From the NCBI RefSeq assembly GCF_026013905.1, contig NZ_CP110257.1, positions 2,961,501 through 3,025,500 of the forward strand: 64,000 bases of DNA, in the 5' to 3' direction. Source of the stretch: Schlegelella aquatica (GTDB taxonomy: Bacteria > Pseudomonadota > Gammaproteobacteria > Burkholderiales > Burkholderiaceae_C). This document shows, piece by piece, positions 28,988 through 37,005 of the stretch (its first letter is position 1; each line of letters starts with the position of its first letter). Both the position numbers and the translations under genes were made by a program. Below the pieces are notes generated by a model. It saw nothing but the letters and a program-made list of their open reading frames with translations. It ran no database searches and was not told the origin of the DNA.

Positions 28988-29294
28988 GAGCGTGACCTAC
29001 CGATCCCCTGGCGCCATCTTGACACGCGCCGGCGCTCTCGCGTGCGCTGCATGTGCCGCATGGCTGCTGGCCGGCTGCGCCAGCGTGGATGAAGGGCCGC
29101 CGGGCCCGGCGCCGATGTTCTTTTACCCCGAGCGGGCGCAGACCCCGGCGCAGCAGGATCGCGACCGTTACGAGTGCTACCGATGGTCGTTGCGGCAAGC
29201 CGCCCAGGGCTCGGCCGCGCGCCCGCTGCCCGCCCAGCGTGTGCGCGATGCGATGGGCGCGTGCATGGCCGCTCGCGGTTACCGGGTGGGCTGA
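28986..29294 (+). CDS. Small lipoprotein with C-x-R-W motif
   Basis: 102 residues from the ATG at 28986 (106 from 28974; neither has a clear ribosome site). The signal peptide ends in a lipobox (AAWLLAGC), so it is probably lipid-anchored. The mature part has RDRYECYRWSLRQAAQG and ends in MAARGYRVG. The same pattern, YECHRWAVQETDYDP then CLEGRGYAVR, ends the next gene, suggesting a shared domain or duplication. Function unknown. Confidence 0.72.
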   Translation: MSVTYRSPGAILTRAGALACAACAAWLLAGCASVDEGPPGPAPMFFYPERAQTPAQQDRDRYECYRWSLRQAAQGSAARPLPAQRVRDAMGACMAARGYRVG

Positions 29295-29313
29295 GACCAG
29301 GAGTTCCTTTCAC

Positions 29314-30313
29314 ATGCCCTCGAATCCGACCTCCGCCCCCGGGCGGGCGCACCGTGCCGGGCGCGTGCTCCAGCGCGCCGCAGTCGGCATGGCCTGCAGC
29401 CTGCTCGCCGTGGCGGCCGCCGCCCAGGCCCTCTCGCGCGACGACCTTCCGAACCGCGGTCGCGGCAGCCTCTCGGCCCCCTCGCGCCACCCGCAGGCGA
29501 ATGACCCGCGGCAAGACCCTCGCGACGACGACGGCCCCCGGCGGGCGTCGCCGCCGGGGCCTCGTCCGATCGGGTCGGGCCCGAACGCGGACGTGCCGGA
29601 CGTGCGCCGCCCGCCGACCGCCCCCCTGCGCCCCCCGGCGGCCGCACCGGCTCCCCCCGCCGGCCCCCCGGCCCGCCCCCGCCCCGGCGCCGGGCGGCTC
29701 GTGGCGGGAGCCCGGCGAAAGCCGCACCCCGCGCTGGGGGCAGCCGCGCTCGGAGCCCTGGCGCGGCGACCCGTGGTACCCGGACCGGTACGGGTCGCAC
29801 CGCCGGCCCTACTACGGCCGGCCGGTGCCGGTGCTGCCGCCTCACAGCCACACCGTGGTGCACGCAGGCCGGACGTACTGGTATGCCGATGGTTACTGGT
29901 ACGCGCCGGGCTGGGGCGGCTACGTGCTGGTGCAGCCGCCGCCGGGCCTGTACGTCTCGACGCTGATGGGGCCTTACACGGTGGTGCGGGTCGGCCCGCA
30001 CGTGTACTACCAGGCTTATGGGGTCTATTACGTGCCGCTGGCGACCGGGGGCTACCAGGTCGTCGCGCCGCCGCAATCCGAGTCCCCTCTGCCGCCCTAC
30101 GAGCCGCCGCTCGCCTACCCCAAGAGCGGCCAGAGCGCGCAGCAGCAGTCCGACGACGAGTACGAGTGCCACCGCTGGGCGGTGCAGGAGACCGACTACG
30201 ACCCGACGCTGGCGGCGGTGGGGCAGGAGAACGAAGACACGGTGGCGGCCCGTGAGCGATACACGCGCGCGCTCACGGCCTGCCTCGAAGGCCGGGGCTA
30301 CGCCGTGCGCTGA
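29314..30313 (+). pseudogene. DUF6515-like exported protein, frameshifted
   Basis: The signal peptide (VGMACSLLAVAAAAQALS) is read from the ATG at 29314, with AGGAG upstream, in one frame. The conserved C-terminal half, rich in Tyr, Trp and Pro (TYWYADGYWYAPGWGGYV, YYQAYGVYYVPLATGGYQV, then YECHRWAVQETDYDP), lies in the next frame and ends at 30313. The switch must fall between about 29620 and 29690, inside runs of C. One extra base would explain it. It may be a real inactivation or a homopolymer sequencing error. Each half alone looks well conserved, so the latter is plausible. The 3' end overlaps the convergent diguanylate cyclase gene by 16 bp. Confidence 0.75.
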
Positions 30314-31470
30314 TGACCGGCGGCGGGCGCACCGCCGGGGGCGCAGGCGATGCGGTCGCGCCCCGCCTGCTTGGCGGCATACAGCGCCCGATCGGCCCGT
30401 TCGATCGTGTGGTGGATGTCCTCGCCGGGCAGGTATTCCGCCACCCCCGCTGAGAAGCTGAACTTGAGGTGCGGATGCGCCTGCCACCGCGCATGGCGTG
30501 CGAGCGCGGCGCGCAGCCGCTCGAGCGCGCACCGCGCGTCTTCCGCCTTCACCGAAGGCAGGAGCACCAGGAACTCCTCGCCCCCCCAGCGGGCCACGAC
30601 GTCGCTGTCGCGCAAGGTGCACCGCGCCTCCTGCGCGAACAGGCGCAGCGCCTCGTCGCCAGCGGCATGGCCGTACTCGTCGTTGAGCCGCTTGAAGTGG
30701 TCCAGATCCACCAGCCCCACGCTGAAGCCATGCGCCGTGCGCTGGCACCGGCGCCACTCGGCCTCCAGCATCACCTGCATCTGACGCCGGTTGTACAGGC
30801 CCGTCAGTTCGTCGTGCGTGGCCAGCTCCTGGATGCGTGCGAGCGCCTCGCTGAGCTCGGCCTTCTGGCTGCGCAGCCGGTCCCGCAAGTCGGTGAACTG
30901 CCCGCCGAGCACCGCGATGGTCGGAAGCATGGTGAGGGTGAAGAGGAAGTGGACGATCTCTTCCTTCGGCGAGAACACGTGCGGATGCAGCCGCGACATG
31001 GTGTACATCGCCGCGCCCAGGCAGACGAGGCCGAGCGAACTGACCAACGCGAACTGCCGGCGCGTGAGGTTGAAGGCGCCGAACATCAGGATCACCGCGA
31101 CCAGCGTGAGCAAGGCCCCGCGGCCGGGCCCGCCGCTGGCATAAGTGAGCGCGGCCGCAGGCATGCCGAACAGCATCTGCGGCAAGGTGAGCGCCGGGTC
31201 GGCGAAGCGCTCGCTCCAGCCGGTGCGTGTGGCCAGGTAGAAGATGCTCGAGGCCGCGAGGACGACGCCGATCAGGATGCTGCCGAGCCACGGGTCGGCC
31301 AGCCCCCGGGAGATGCGGTACATCTGGATGACCGACAGCGCGGCGTAGATCGCGAAGGCGATGAGGGTGCGCTGCACCCGGATGCGGCGCTTGCGCTCGC
31401 GCCCGAGCAGCAGGTCGAGAAGGCGGGCCCGAAGGGGTGCGTGCGGCAGGCCCTGCTGCGGCGCGCTCAC
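30298..31470 (-). CDS. Membrane diguanylate cyclase (GGDEF)
   Basis: The 390-residue protein has about six N-terminal membrane helices (LIAFAIYAALSVIQMY, ILIGVVLAASSIFYLA, LLTLVAVILMFGAF, FALVSSLGLVCLGAAM, LFTLTMLPTIAVLGG), a coiled coil (LRDRLRSQKAELSEALARIQ) and a GGDEF domain. The domain starts at DELTGLYNRR and carries the active site RWGGEEF, with a product-inhibition RxxD site (RDSD) five residues before it. It should make cyclic di-GMP. The start is GTG at 31470 with no strong ribosome site, so it may begin slightly elsewhere. No EAL domain is fused. Confidence 0.93.
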   Translation of the reverse strand: MSAPQQGLPHAPLRARLLDLLLGRERKRRIRVQRTLIAFAIYAALSVIQMYRISRGLADPWLGSILIGVVLAASSIFYLATRTGWSERFADPALTLPQMLFGMPAAALTYASGGPGRGALLTLVAVILMFGAFNLTRRQFALVSSLGLVCLGAAMYTMSRLHPHVFSPKEEIVHFLFTLTMLPTIAVLGGQFTDLRDRLRSQKAELSEALARIQELATHDELTGLYNRRQMQVMLEAEWRRCQRTAHGFSVGLVDLDHFKRLNDEYGHAAGDEALRLFAQEARCTLRDSDVVARWGGEEFLVLLPSVKAEDARCALERLRAALARHARWQAHPHLKFSFSAGVAEYLPGEDIHHTIERADRALYAAKQAGRDRIACAPGGAPAAGHQRTA

Positions 31471-31661
31471 GCGGCGCCCGAGGCGGACCGACAGGACCGG
31501 ACGAAGCGCGAGCGCCCCTCACCGCGGGCTGCTGCCTGTGTCATCTGTCGAGCGTACTGCTGTCTCACCCGCGCACCTCCTCGTCCTCGGTGCCGGTTGT
31601 ACCGCAGGCCGGCGTGTCGCGGAAATAGTGGATTGCCGCGATCCGGCGTGCAGAAGTCACG

Positions 31662-32225
31662 TCAGCCACCGCGCCGCACGCGCTCGTGCAAGTGGCCGAG
31701 GGGCAGCGCGCCGCTCGCCTTGACCTCCCCGAGCGAGAAGCTGGTGTGCAAGTCTTTGACGTTGGGCAAACGAAAGAGCGTGTCCATCGCCCAGCGCGAG
31801 TACGCATCGAGGTCGGTCGCCATCACCTGGAGCTCGAAGGTGCCCGAGCCGGAGATGTAGTGGCACGAGATCACCTCCGGCAGCGCCCGCAGCGCGTCTT
31901 CCAGCTCGCGCGTGGCCACGGCGTTGTTGCGCTCGGCATCCACCCGCACGAAGGCGAGCACCCCCAGGCCGATCTTGTGACGGTCGATCTCGGCGCGATA
32001 GCCTTTGATGTAGCCCTGCTCCTCCAGCCGTTTGACGCGCCGCCAGCACGGGGTGGCCGACAGGCCGATGCGCGCGGCCAGCTCGGCGTTGGACAGGCGC
32101 GCATCCTGCTGCAACTCGTGCAGGATGGCGACGTCGTAGCGGTCCAGGACCCCGGGCTCGGCGCGGGGCTCCGGGGCCCCGGCAGAGCCTCGGGTTTTCC
32201 CTGATTCCGGCAACTTTGAGGTCAT
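31662..32225 (-). CDS. Lrp/AsnC-family transcriptional regulator
   Basis: The 187-residue protein has an N-terminal helix-turn-helix (LDRYDVAILHELQQDARLSN, then LAARIGLSATPCWRRVKRLE) and a C-terminal RAM ligand-sensing domain (GLGVLAFVRVDAERNN through the VKDLHTSFSL strand). It has a ~25-residue non-conserved N-terminal extension. It diverges from the indolepyruvate ferredoxin oxidoreductase gene across 170 bp. Relatives in this arrangement activate aromatic or branched amino-acid catabolism, so control of that neighbour is a reasonable inference. Confidence 0.93.
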   Translation of the reverse strand: MTSKLPESGKTRGSAGAPEPRAEPGVLDRYDVAILHELQQDARLSNAELAARIGLSATPCWRRVKRLEEQGYIKGYRAEIDRHKIGLGVLAFVRVDAERNNAVATRELEDALRALPEVISCHYISGSGTFELQVMATDLDAYSRWAMDTLFRLPNVKDLHTSFSLGEVKASGALPLGHLHERVRRGG

Positions 32226-32395
32226 TCTTCTCTTCCAAGGAGCATCCGGAGAATCTTATTCCTCGGCGCGTGCAATTTCCGGCAAAGAAAGAAAAGATTT
32301 CTCAGCGGCGGCTTCCTACACTTTGACGATCCCCACATCCAGGTCGCCAGCCGGCCACAAGCCGGCGCGGCGGGCGCACGAGAAGGAGTACCGCG
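32226..32395. promoter_or_regulatory. Divergent promoter region of Lrp-type regulator and indolepyruvate oxidoreductase
   Basis: The 170-bp spacer is richer in A/T than its surroundings near 32250-32310. It contains imperfect dyads such as GGAGAATCTTATTCCTC and the segment AGAAAAGATTTCTC. These are plausible Lrp-type sites, but the consensus is too loose for a firm call. Confidence 0.4.
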
Positions 32396-35300
32396 ATGAA
32401 CGCCCCCCTGCCCGAGTCGGTCCGCAAGGCGCTCGAGTCCGTCACCCTGGACGACAAGTACGCGCTGGAACACGGCCGCGCCTTCATGAGCGGCGTGCAG
32501 GCCCTGGTGCGCCTGCCGATGCTGCAACGCAAACGCGACGCGATGCACGGCCTGAACACGGCCGGCTTCATCAGCGGCTACCGCGGCTCGCCGCTGGGCG
32601 GCTATGACCAGGCGCTGTGGCAGGCCAAGAAGTACCTCGCGGCCAACCACATCGTCTTCCAGCCGGGCGTCAACGAGGAGCTGGGCGCCACCGCCGTGTG
32701 GGGCACGCAGCAGCTCGACCTGTACCCCGAGCACAAGAAGTTCGACGGCGTGTTCGGCATCTGGTACGGCAAGGGCCCGGGCGTGGACCGCTGCCTGGAC
32801 GTGTTCAAGCATGCCAACATGGCCGGCACCGCGAAGCACGGCGGCGTCATCGCGATCGCCGGCGATGACCACGTGGCCAAGAGCTCGACGGCCGCGCACC
32901 AGAGCGACCACGTGTTCAAGGCCGTCGGCTTTCCCGTGTTCTTCCCGACCAACGTGCAGGAGATCCTGGACCTGGGCCTGCATGCGTTCGCGATGAGCCG
33001 TTTCGCGGGTGTGTGGACCGGCATGAAGACGATCCAGGAGATCGTCGAGTCCTCCTCCAGCGTGTGGGTGGACCCGGAGCGCGTGGACATCGTGCTGCCG
33101 ACCGACTTCGAGATGCCGCCGGGCGGGCTGCACATCCGCTGGCCGGACCCGCCGCTCGAGCAGGAAGCGCGGCTGATGAACTACAAGTGGTACGCGGCGC
33201 TGGCCTATGTGCGCGCCAACCGCCTGAACCACACGGTGATCGATTCGCCGAACGCGCGCCTGGGCCTGATCGCCAGCGGCAAGGCCTACAACGACACGCG
33301 CCAGGCGCTGCACGACCTGGGACTGGACGACGAGACCTGCCGGCGCATCGGCATCCGCCTGCACAAAGTGACGGTCGTGTGGCCGCTCGAAGCGACCATC
33401 ACGCGCGAGTTCGCCACCGGCTTGCAGGAGATCCTCGTCATCGAGGAGAAGCGCCAGATCATCGAGTACCAGCTCAAGGAAGAGCTCTACAACTGGCGCG
33501 AGGACGTGCGGCCCAACGTGCTGGGCAAGTTCAACGAGCCCGAGGGCGACTACTCGGGCGGCGAATGGTCGCGGCCCAACCCCGCCTCCAACTGGCTGCT
33601 GCGCGCGCAAGCGGACCTCAACCCGGCGCTGATCGCCAAGGCCATCGCGCAGCGGCTCGACAAGCTGGGCATGCTGCACCAGCTGGGCAGCGACCTGCGC
33701 GCCCGCATCGCCAGCCGCCTGGCCATCATCGAGGCCAAGGAGCGCAGCCAGCAGCCGCTCAATCTCGGCTCGGACCGCGTGCCCTGGTTCTGCAGCGGCT
33801 GCCCGCACAACACCTCCACGCGGGTGCCGGAGGGCTCCCGAGCCGTCGCAGGCATCGGCTGCCACTACATGGTGGTGTGGATGGACCGCCAGACCTCCAC
33901 GTTCACCCAGATGGGCGGTGAAGGCGTGCCCTGGGTGGGCCAGGCGCCCTTCACGAAGGAAAAGCACATCTTCGCCAACCTGGGCGACGGCACCTACTAC
34001 CACTCGGGGCTGCTCGCGATCCGCCAGAGCATCGCGGCCGGGGTCAACATCACCTACAAGATCCTCTACAACGGCGCGGTGGCGATGACGGGCGGCCAGC
34101 CGGTGGACGGCACGATGACGGTGCCGCAGATGACGCGCGAGCTCGAGGCCGAGGGCGTCAAGAAGATCGTCGTCGTCACCGACGAGCCCGAGAAGTACCA
34201 CGCGCCGCTGAACCTGGCACCGGGCGTGACGGTGCACCACCGCGACGAGCTCGACCGCCTCCAGCGCGAAATGCGCGAGATCGAGGGCTGCACGGTCATC
34301 ATCTACGACCAGACCTGCGCGACCGAGAAGCGCCGCCGCCGCAAGCGCGGCACGATGACCGAGCCGACCACGCGCGTGGTGATCAACGAGCTGGTGTGCG
34401 AGGGCTGCGGCGATTGCTCGGTGCAAAGCAACTGCCTGTCCGTCGAGCCGGTCGAGACCGAGTTCGGCCGCAAGCGCCGCATCAACCAGAGCACCTGCAA
34501 CAAGGACTACTCCTGCCTGAAGGGCTTCTGCCCGAGCTTCGTGACCGTCGAGGGCGGGCAGCTCAAGACGGCGAAGAAGACGGGCGTGCGGCCCGACCCG
34601 TTCTCGCTGCCGCCGCTGCCGGAGCCGTCGCAGCCGGTGGCCGAGGAGGCGTACGGCATCGTCGTCGCGGGCGTGGGCGGCACCGGCGTCATCACCATCG
34701 GGCAATTGCTGGGCATGGCGGCCCACCTCGAAGGCAAAGGCGTCGTCACGCAGGACGCCGCGGGCCTGGCGCAAAAAGGCGGCAGCACCTGGAGCCACAT
34801 CCAGATCGCCAACCGGCCCGAGGCCATCCACACGACCAAGGTCGGCACGGCCGAGGCCGACCTCGTGATCGGGTGCGACCCGATCGTCACCGCCAACGCG
34901 ACCACCGTGGCCACGATGAGCGCGGGGCGCACGCGCGTGGCGCTCAACACGCACGGCACGCCGACCGCGGCCTTCGTCGGCAACCCGAACTGGGAGTTTC
35001 CGGCCGGGCAGTGCGAGTCGGTGCTGGCCCAGGCCGTCGGTGAAGGGCAGCTCGCCAAGTTCGATGCGGAGCTTCTGGCCACCCAGCTGCTGGGCGACTC
35101 GATCTACACCAACCCGCTGATGCTGGGCTACGCCTGGCAAAAGGGCTGGGTGCCGCTCGCGCACGCGTCGCTGATGCGCGCGATCGAGCTCAACGGGGTG
35201 CAGGTCGCCAACAACAAGGCCGCGTTCGAATGGGGACGCCGCGCGGCGCACGACCTCGCCTCGGTGATGCGGCTCGTGGAGCCCCAGGGTCAGGTCGTCC

Positions 35301-35968
35301 AGTTCGTGCGCAAGTCGGTCAACCTCGACGAGCTGATCGCCAAGCGCGAGGAGTTCCTCACCGGCTACCAGAACGCCGCGTACGCCCGCCAGTACCGCGC
35401 CTTCGTCGACCGCGTGCGTGCGGCCGAGGCGCCGCTCGGCTCCACCAAGCTGACCGAGGCCGTGGCCCGCTACCTCTTCAAGCTGATGGCCTACAAGGAC
35501 GAATACGAGGTCGCGCGCCTGCACACCGACCCGCAATTCCTGAAGAGGATCGCCGAGCAGTTCGAAGGGGACTACAAGCTGGCCTACCACCTCGCGCCGC
35601 CGCTCACCGCCCGGCGCGACGAGCACGGGCACCTGGTCAAGCAGCGCTTCGGCCCGTGGATGCTCTCCGCCTTCCGCCTGCTGGCCAAGCTCAAGGGCCT
35701 GCGCGGCACGGCGCTGGACCCGTTCGGCCGCACCGAGGAGCGCCGCACCGAGCGCGCGCTGATCGGCGAGTACAAGGACTGCATCGAGGAGCTGCTGGCC
35801 GGCCTCACGCCCGAGCGCTTGCCGCTGGCGGTCGAGATCGCGCGCATCCCCGAGGACATCCGTGGCTATGGGCACGTGAAGGAGCGGCACCTCGCCAAGG
35901 CGCGCGAGAAGTGGGCGCAGCTGATGGCCCGCTGGCGCTCGGCCGAGGTGCAGGCACGCGCGGCCTGA
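32396..35968 (+). CDS. Indolepyruvate ferredoxin oxidoreductase, fused alpha-beta form
   Basis: The 1190-residue single-chain enzyme has three parts. The N-terminal thiamine-diphosphate/pyruvate-oxidoreductase part includes GYRGSPLGGYDQALW, the IAGDDHVAKSSTAAHQSD segment and FCSGCPHNTST. The Cys-rich insert near residue 667 (CEGCGDCSVQSNC, then CNKDYSCLKGFC) fits an iron-sulfur cluster. The gamma-type oxidoreductase domain starts near residue 757 (VAGVGGTGVITIGQLLG). A ~200-residue C-terminal region (DUF6537-like) follows. It oxidatively decarboxylates aryl- or branched-chain 2-oxo acids to acyl-CoA with ferredoxin as acceptor. AGGAG lies 8 nt before the ATG. Substrate range cannot be read from sequence. 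Confidence 0.93.
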   Translation: MNAPLPESVRKALESVTLDDKYALEHGRAFMSGVQALVRLPMLQRKRDAMHGLNTAGFISGYRGSPLGGYDQALWQAKKYLAANHIVFQPGVNEELGATAVWGTQQLDLYPEHKKFDGVFGIWYGKGPGVDRCLDVFKHANMAGTAKHGGVIAIAGDDHVAKSSTAAHQSDHVFKAVGFPVFFPTNVQEILDLGLHAFAMSRFAGVWTGMKTIQEIVESSSSVWVDPERVDIVLPTDFEMPPGGLHIRWPDPPLEQEARLMNYKWYAALAYVRANRLNHTVIDSPNARLGLIASGKAYNDTRQALHDLGLDDETCRRIGIRLHKVTVVWPLEATITREFATGLQEILVIEEKRQIIEYQLKEELYNWREDVRPNVLGKFNEPEGDYSGGEWSRPNPASNWLLRAQADLNPALIAKAIAQRLDKLGMLHQLGSDLRARIASRLAIIEAKERSQQPLNLGSDRVPWFCSGCPHNTSTRVPEGSRAVAGIGCHYMVVWMDRQTSTFTQMGGEGVPWVGQAPFTKEKHIFANLGDGTYYHSGLLAIRQSIAAGVNITYKILYNGAVAMTGGQPVDGTMTVPQMTRELEAEGVKKIVVVTDEPEKYHAPLNLAPGVTVHHRDELDRLQREMREIEGCTVIIYDQTCATEKRRRRKRGTMTEPTTRVVINELVCEGCGDCSVQSNCLSVEPVETEFGRKRRINQSTCNKDYSCLKGFCPSFVTVEGGQLKTAKKTGVRPDPFSLPPLPEPSQPVAEEAYGIVVAGVGGTGVITIGQLLGMAAHLEGKGVVTQDAAGLAQKGGSTWSHIQIANRPEAIHTTKVGTAEADLVIGCDPIVTANATTVATMSAGRTRVALNTHGTPTAAFVGNPNWEFPAGQCESVLAQAVGEGQLAKFDAELLATQLLGDSIYTNPLMLGYAWQKGWVPLAHASLMRAIELNGVQVANNKAAFEWGRRAAHDLASVMRLVEPQGQVVQFVRKSVNLDELIAKREEFLTGYQNAAYARQYRAFVDRVRAAEAPLGSTKLTEAVARYLFKLMAYKDEYEVARLHTDPQFLKRIAEQFEGDYKLAYHLAPPLTARRDEHGHLVKQRFGPWMLSAFRLLAKLKGLRGTALDPFGRTEERRTERALIGEYKDCIEELLAGLTPERLPLAVEIARIPEDIRGYGHVKERHLAKAREKWAQLMARWRSAEVQARAA

Positions 35969-36057
35969 CGGCACCGGCCGCCAGCGATGGCAGCGGGGAG
36001 AAGCACGCGCGGCCTGCGCGTGCGGGCCACAATGTCCGCTCACGCAGGAGGATCCCG

Positions 36058-36822
36058 ATGAGCCGGCCGCCCTTGTCCGTGCAGCCCCTGTCCCCTCGGG
36101 ACGCCCGCAGGCGCCGCCTGGTGCTGGCCGCGCTCGGCCTCCCCGCGCTGGCGGGCCTCGCGGGCTGCGGGGGCGGTCACGACGACCGCCCCGCCGATCC
36201 CCTGCTGCGCTTCGTCAACGGCACGCGCGACGTCACGCTCGCGAGCTTCTACGTCGACGACCTCTTCGCCACGAGCCTCAACCTCGGCGGCATCGGCTCC
36301 ATCTATGGCGAGCTCTCGCGCGCCACGCACACCGTGAGCGTGCGACAAGGCGGCAACGAGCTCGAACGGGTGCAGCTCGCCTTCTTCGGCGACAGCGCCA
36401 CCACCATCCTGGCGTACGGCAGCACGGCCCCCGGCGGCGACGTGCGCTTTTGGGTCGTCGCAGAAGACAGTGCCCGGCCGGCGCCGGGCCAGGTGCGGCT
36501 GCGCGCGTTCCACGCCGCGGTGCACCGGCCGCAGCCGCTCGCCGTGCACGTCGGCGCGGCCGGCGCCCCGCTGGGCACGCCGACCTTCACCCTCGACGCC
36601 TACGAGACGCGCTCGGGCTTCGTCGAGGTGCCGGCCGGCACGTACCGGGTCCGCGTCACCCCCGCCGGCGCCCCGGACGACCTCCTCCTGGACTACCCGG
36701 CCGCGCTCCTGCCCGCCGACACCGTCTGGCACCTGGCGGTCGTGCCCCGCGCCGCGGGCAGCGACAGGGTGAACATCGCGGCCATCCGCGAGCGTGGCGA
36801 CGGCCAGACCTGGACGGCCTGA
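36058..36822 (+). CDS. DUF4397-domain lipoprotein
   Basis: The 254-residue protein has an Arg-rich signal peptide (DARRRRLVLAALGLPALAG) ending in a lipobox (GLAGC). The mature sequence fits the DUF4397 repeat: LLRFVNGTRDVTLASFYVDD, then VRLRAFHAAV, and YRVRVTPAGAP with beta-strand pattern. Such domains occur on surface or periplasmic proteins of unknown role. AGGAGG precedes the ATG. An in-frame extension to 35230 overlaps the oxidoreductase and is rejected. Confidence 0.82.
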   Translation: MSRPPLSVQPLSPRDARRRRLVLAALGLPALAGLAGCGGGHDDRPADPLLRFVNGTRDVTLASFYVDDLFATSLNLGGIGSIYGELSRATHTVSVRQGGNELERVQLAFFGDSATTILAYGSTAPGGDVRFWVVAEDSARPAPGQVRLRAFHAAVHRPQPLAVHVGAAGAPLGTPTFTLDAYETRSGFVEVPAGTYRVRVTPAGAPDDLLLDYPAALLPADTVWHLAVVPRAAGSDRVNIAAIRERGDGQTWTA

Positions 36823-37005
36823 TCGCTCACCCCTTCCAAGGGGGGCGTCACCCCGCTCGTTGAACGAGGCGATCGTCGGCCTCGTGCCCGCCGGGAAAGC
36901 CCGGTGACCGTTACGAGCAGTTGCGCTTCTCCCCCTGGAGTCACATTCGTGGAGTGATCATTCACTTCCCGGCGAGACGCCGAATGCACAAGCGAGGAGG
37001 AGGAC

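Noticed and set aside
32222..36043. A 1273-aa minus-strand open frame over the indolepyruvate oxidoreductase
   Set aside because: Antisense shadow; the plus strand carries a recognisable enzyme.
36823..37005. Possible riboswitch ahead of the PEP-CTERM gene (CCGGG-AAAG-CCCGG hairpin, CTCGTTGAACGAG)
   Set aside because: Two short hairpins are visible, but I could not match the conserved bases of any known riboswitch class.
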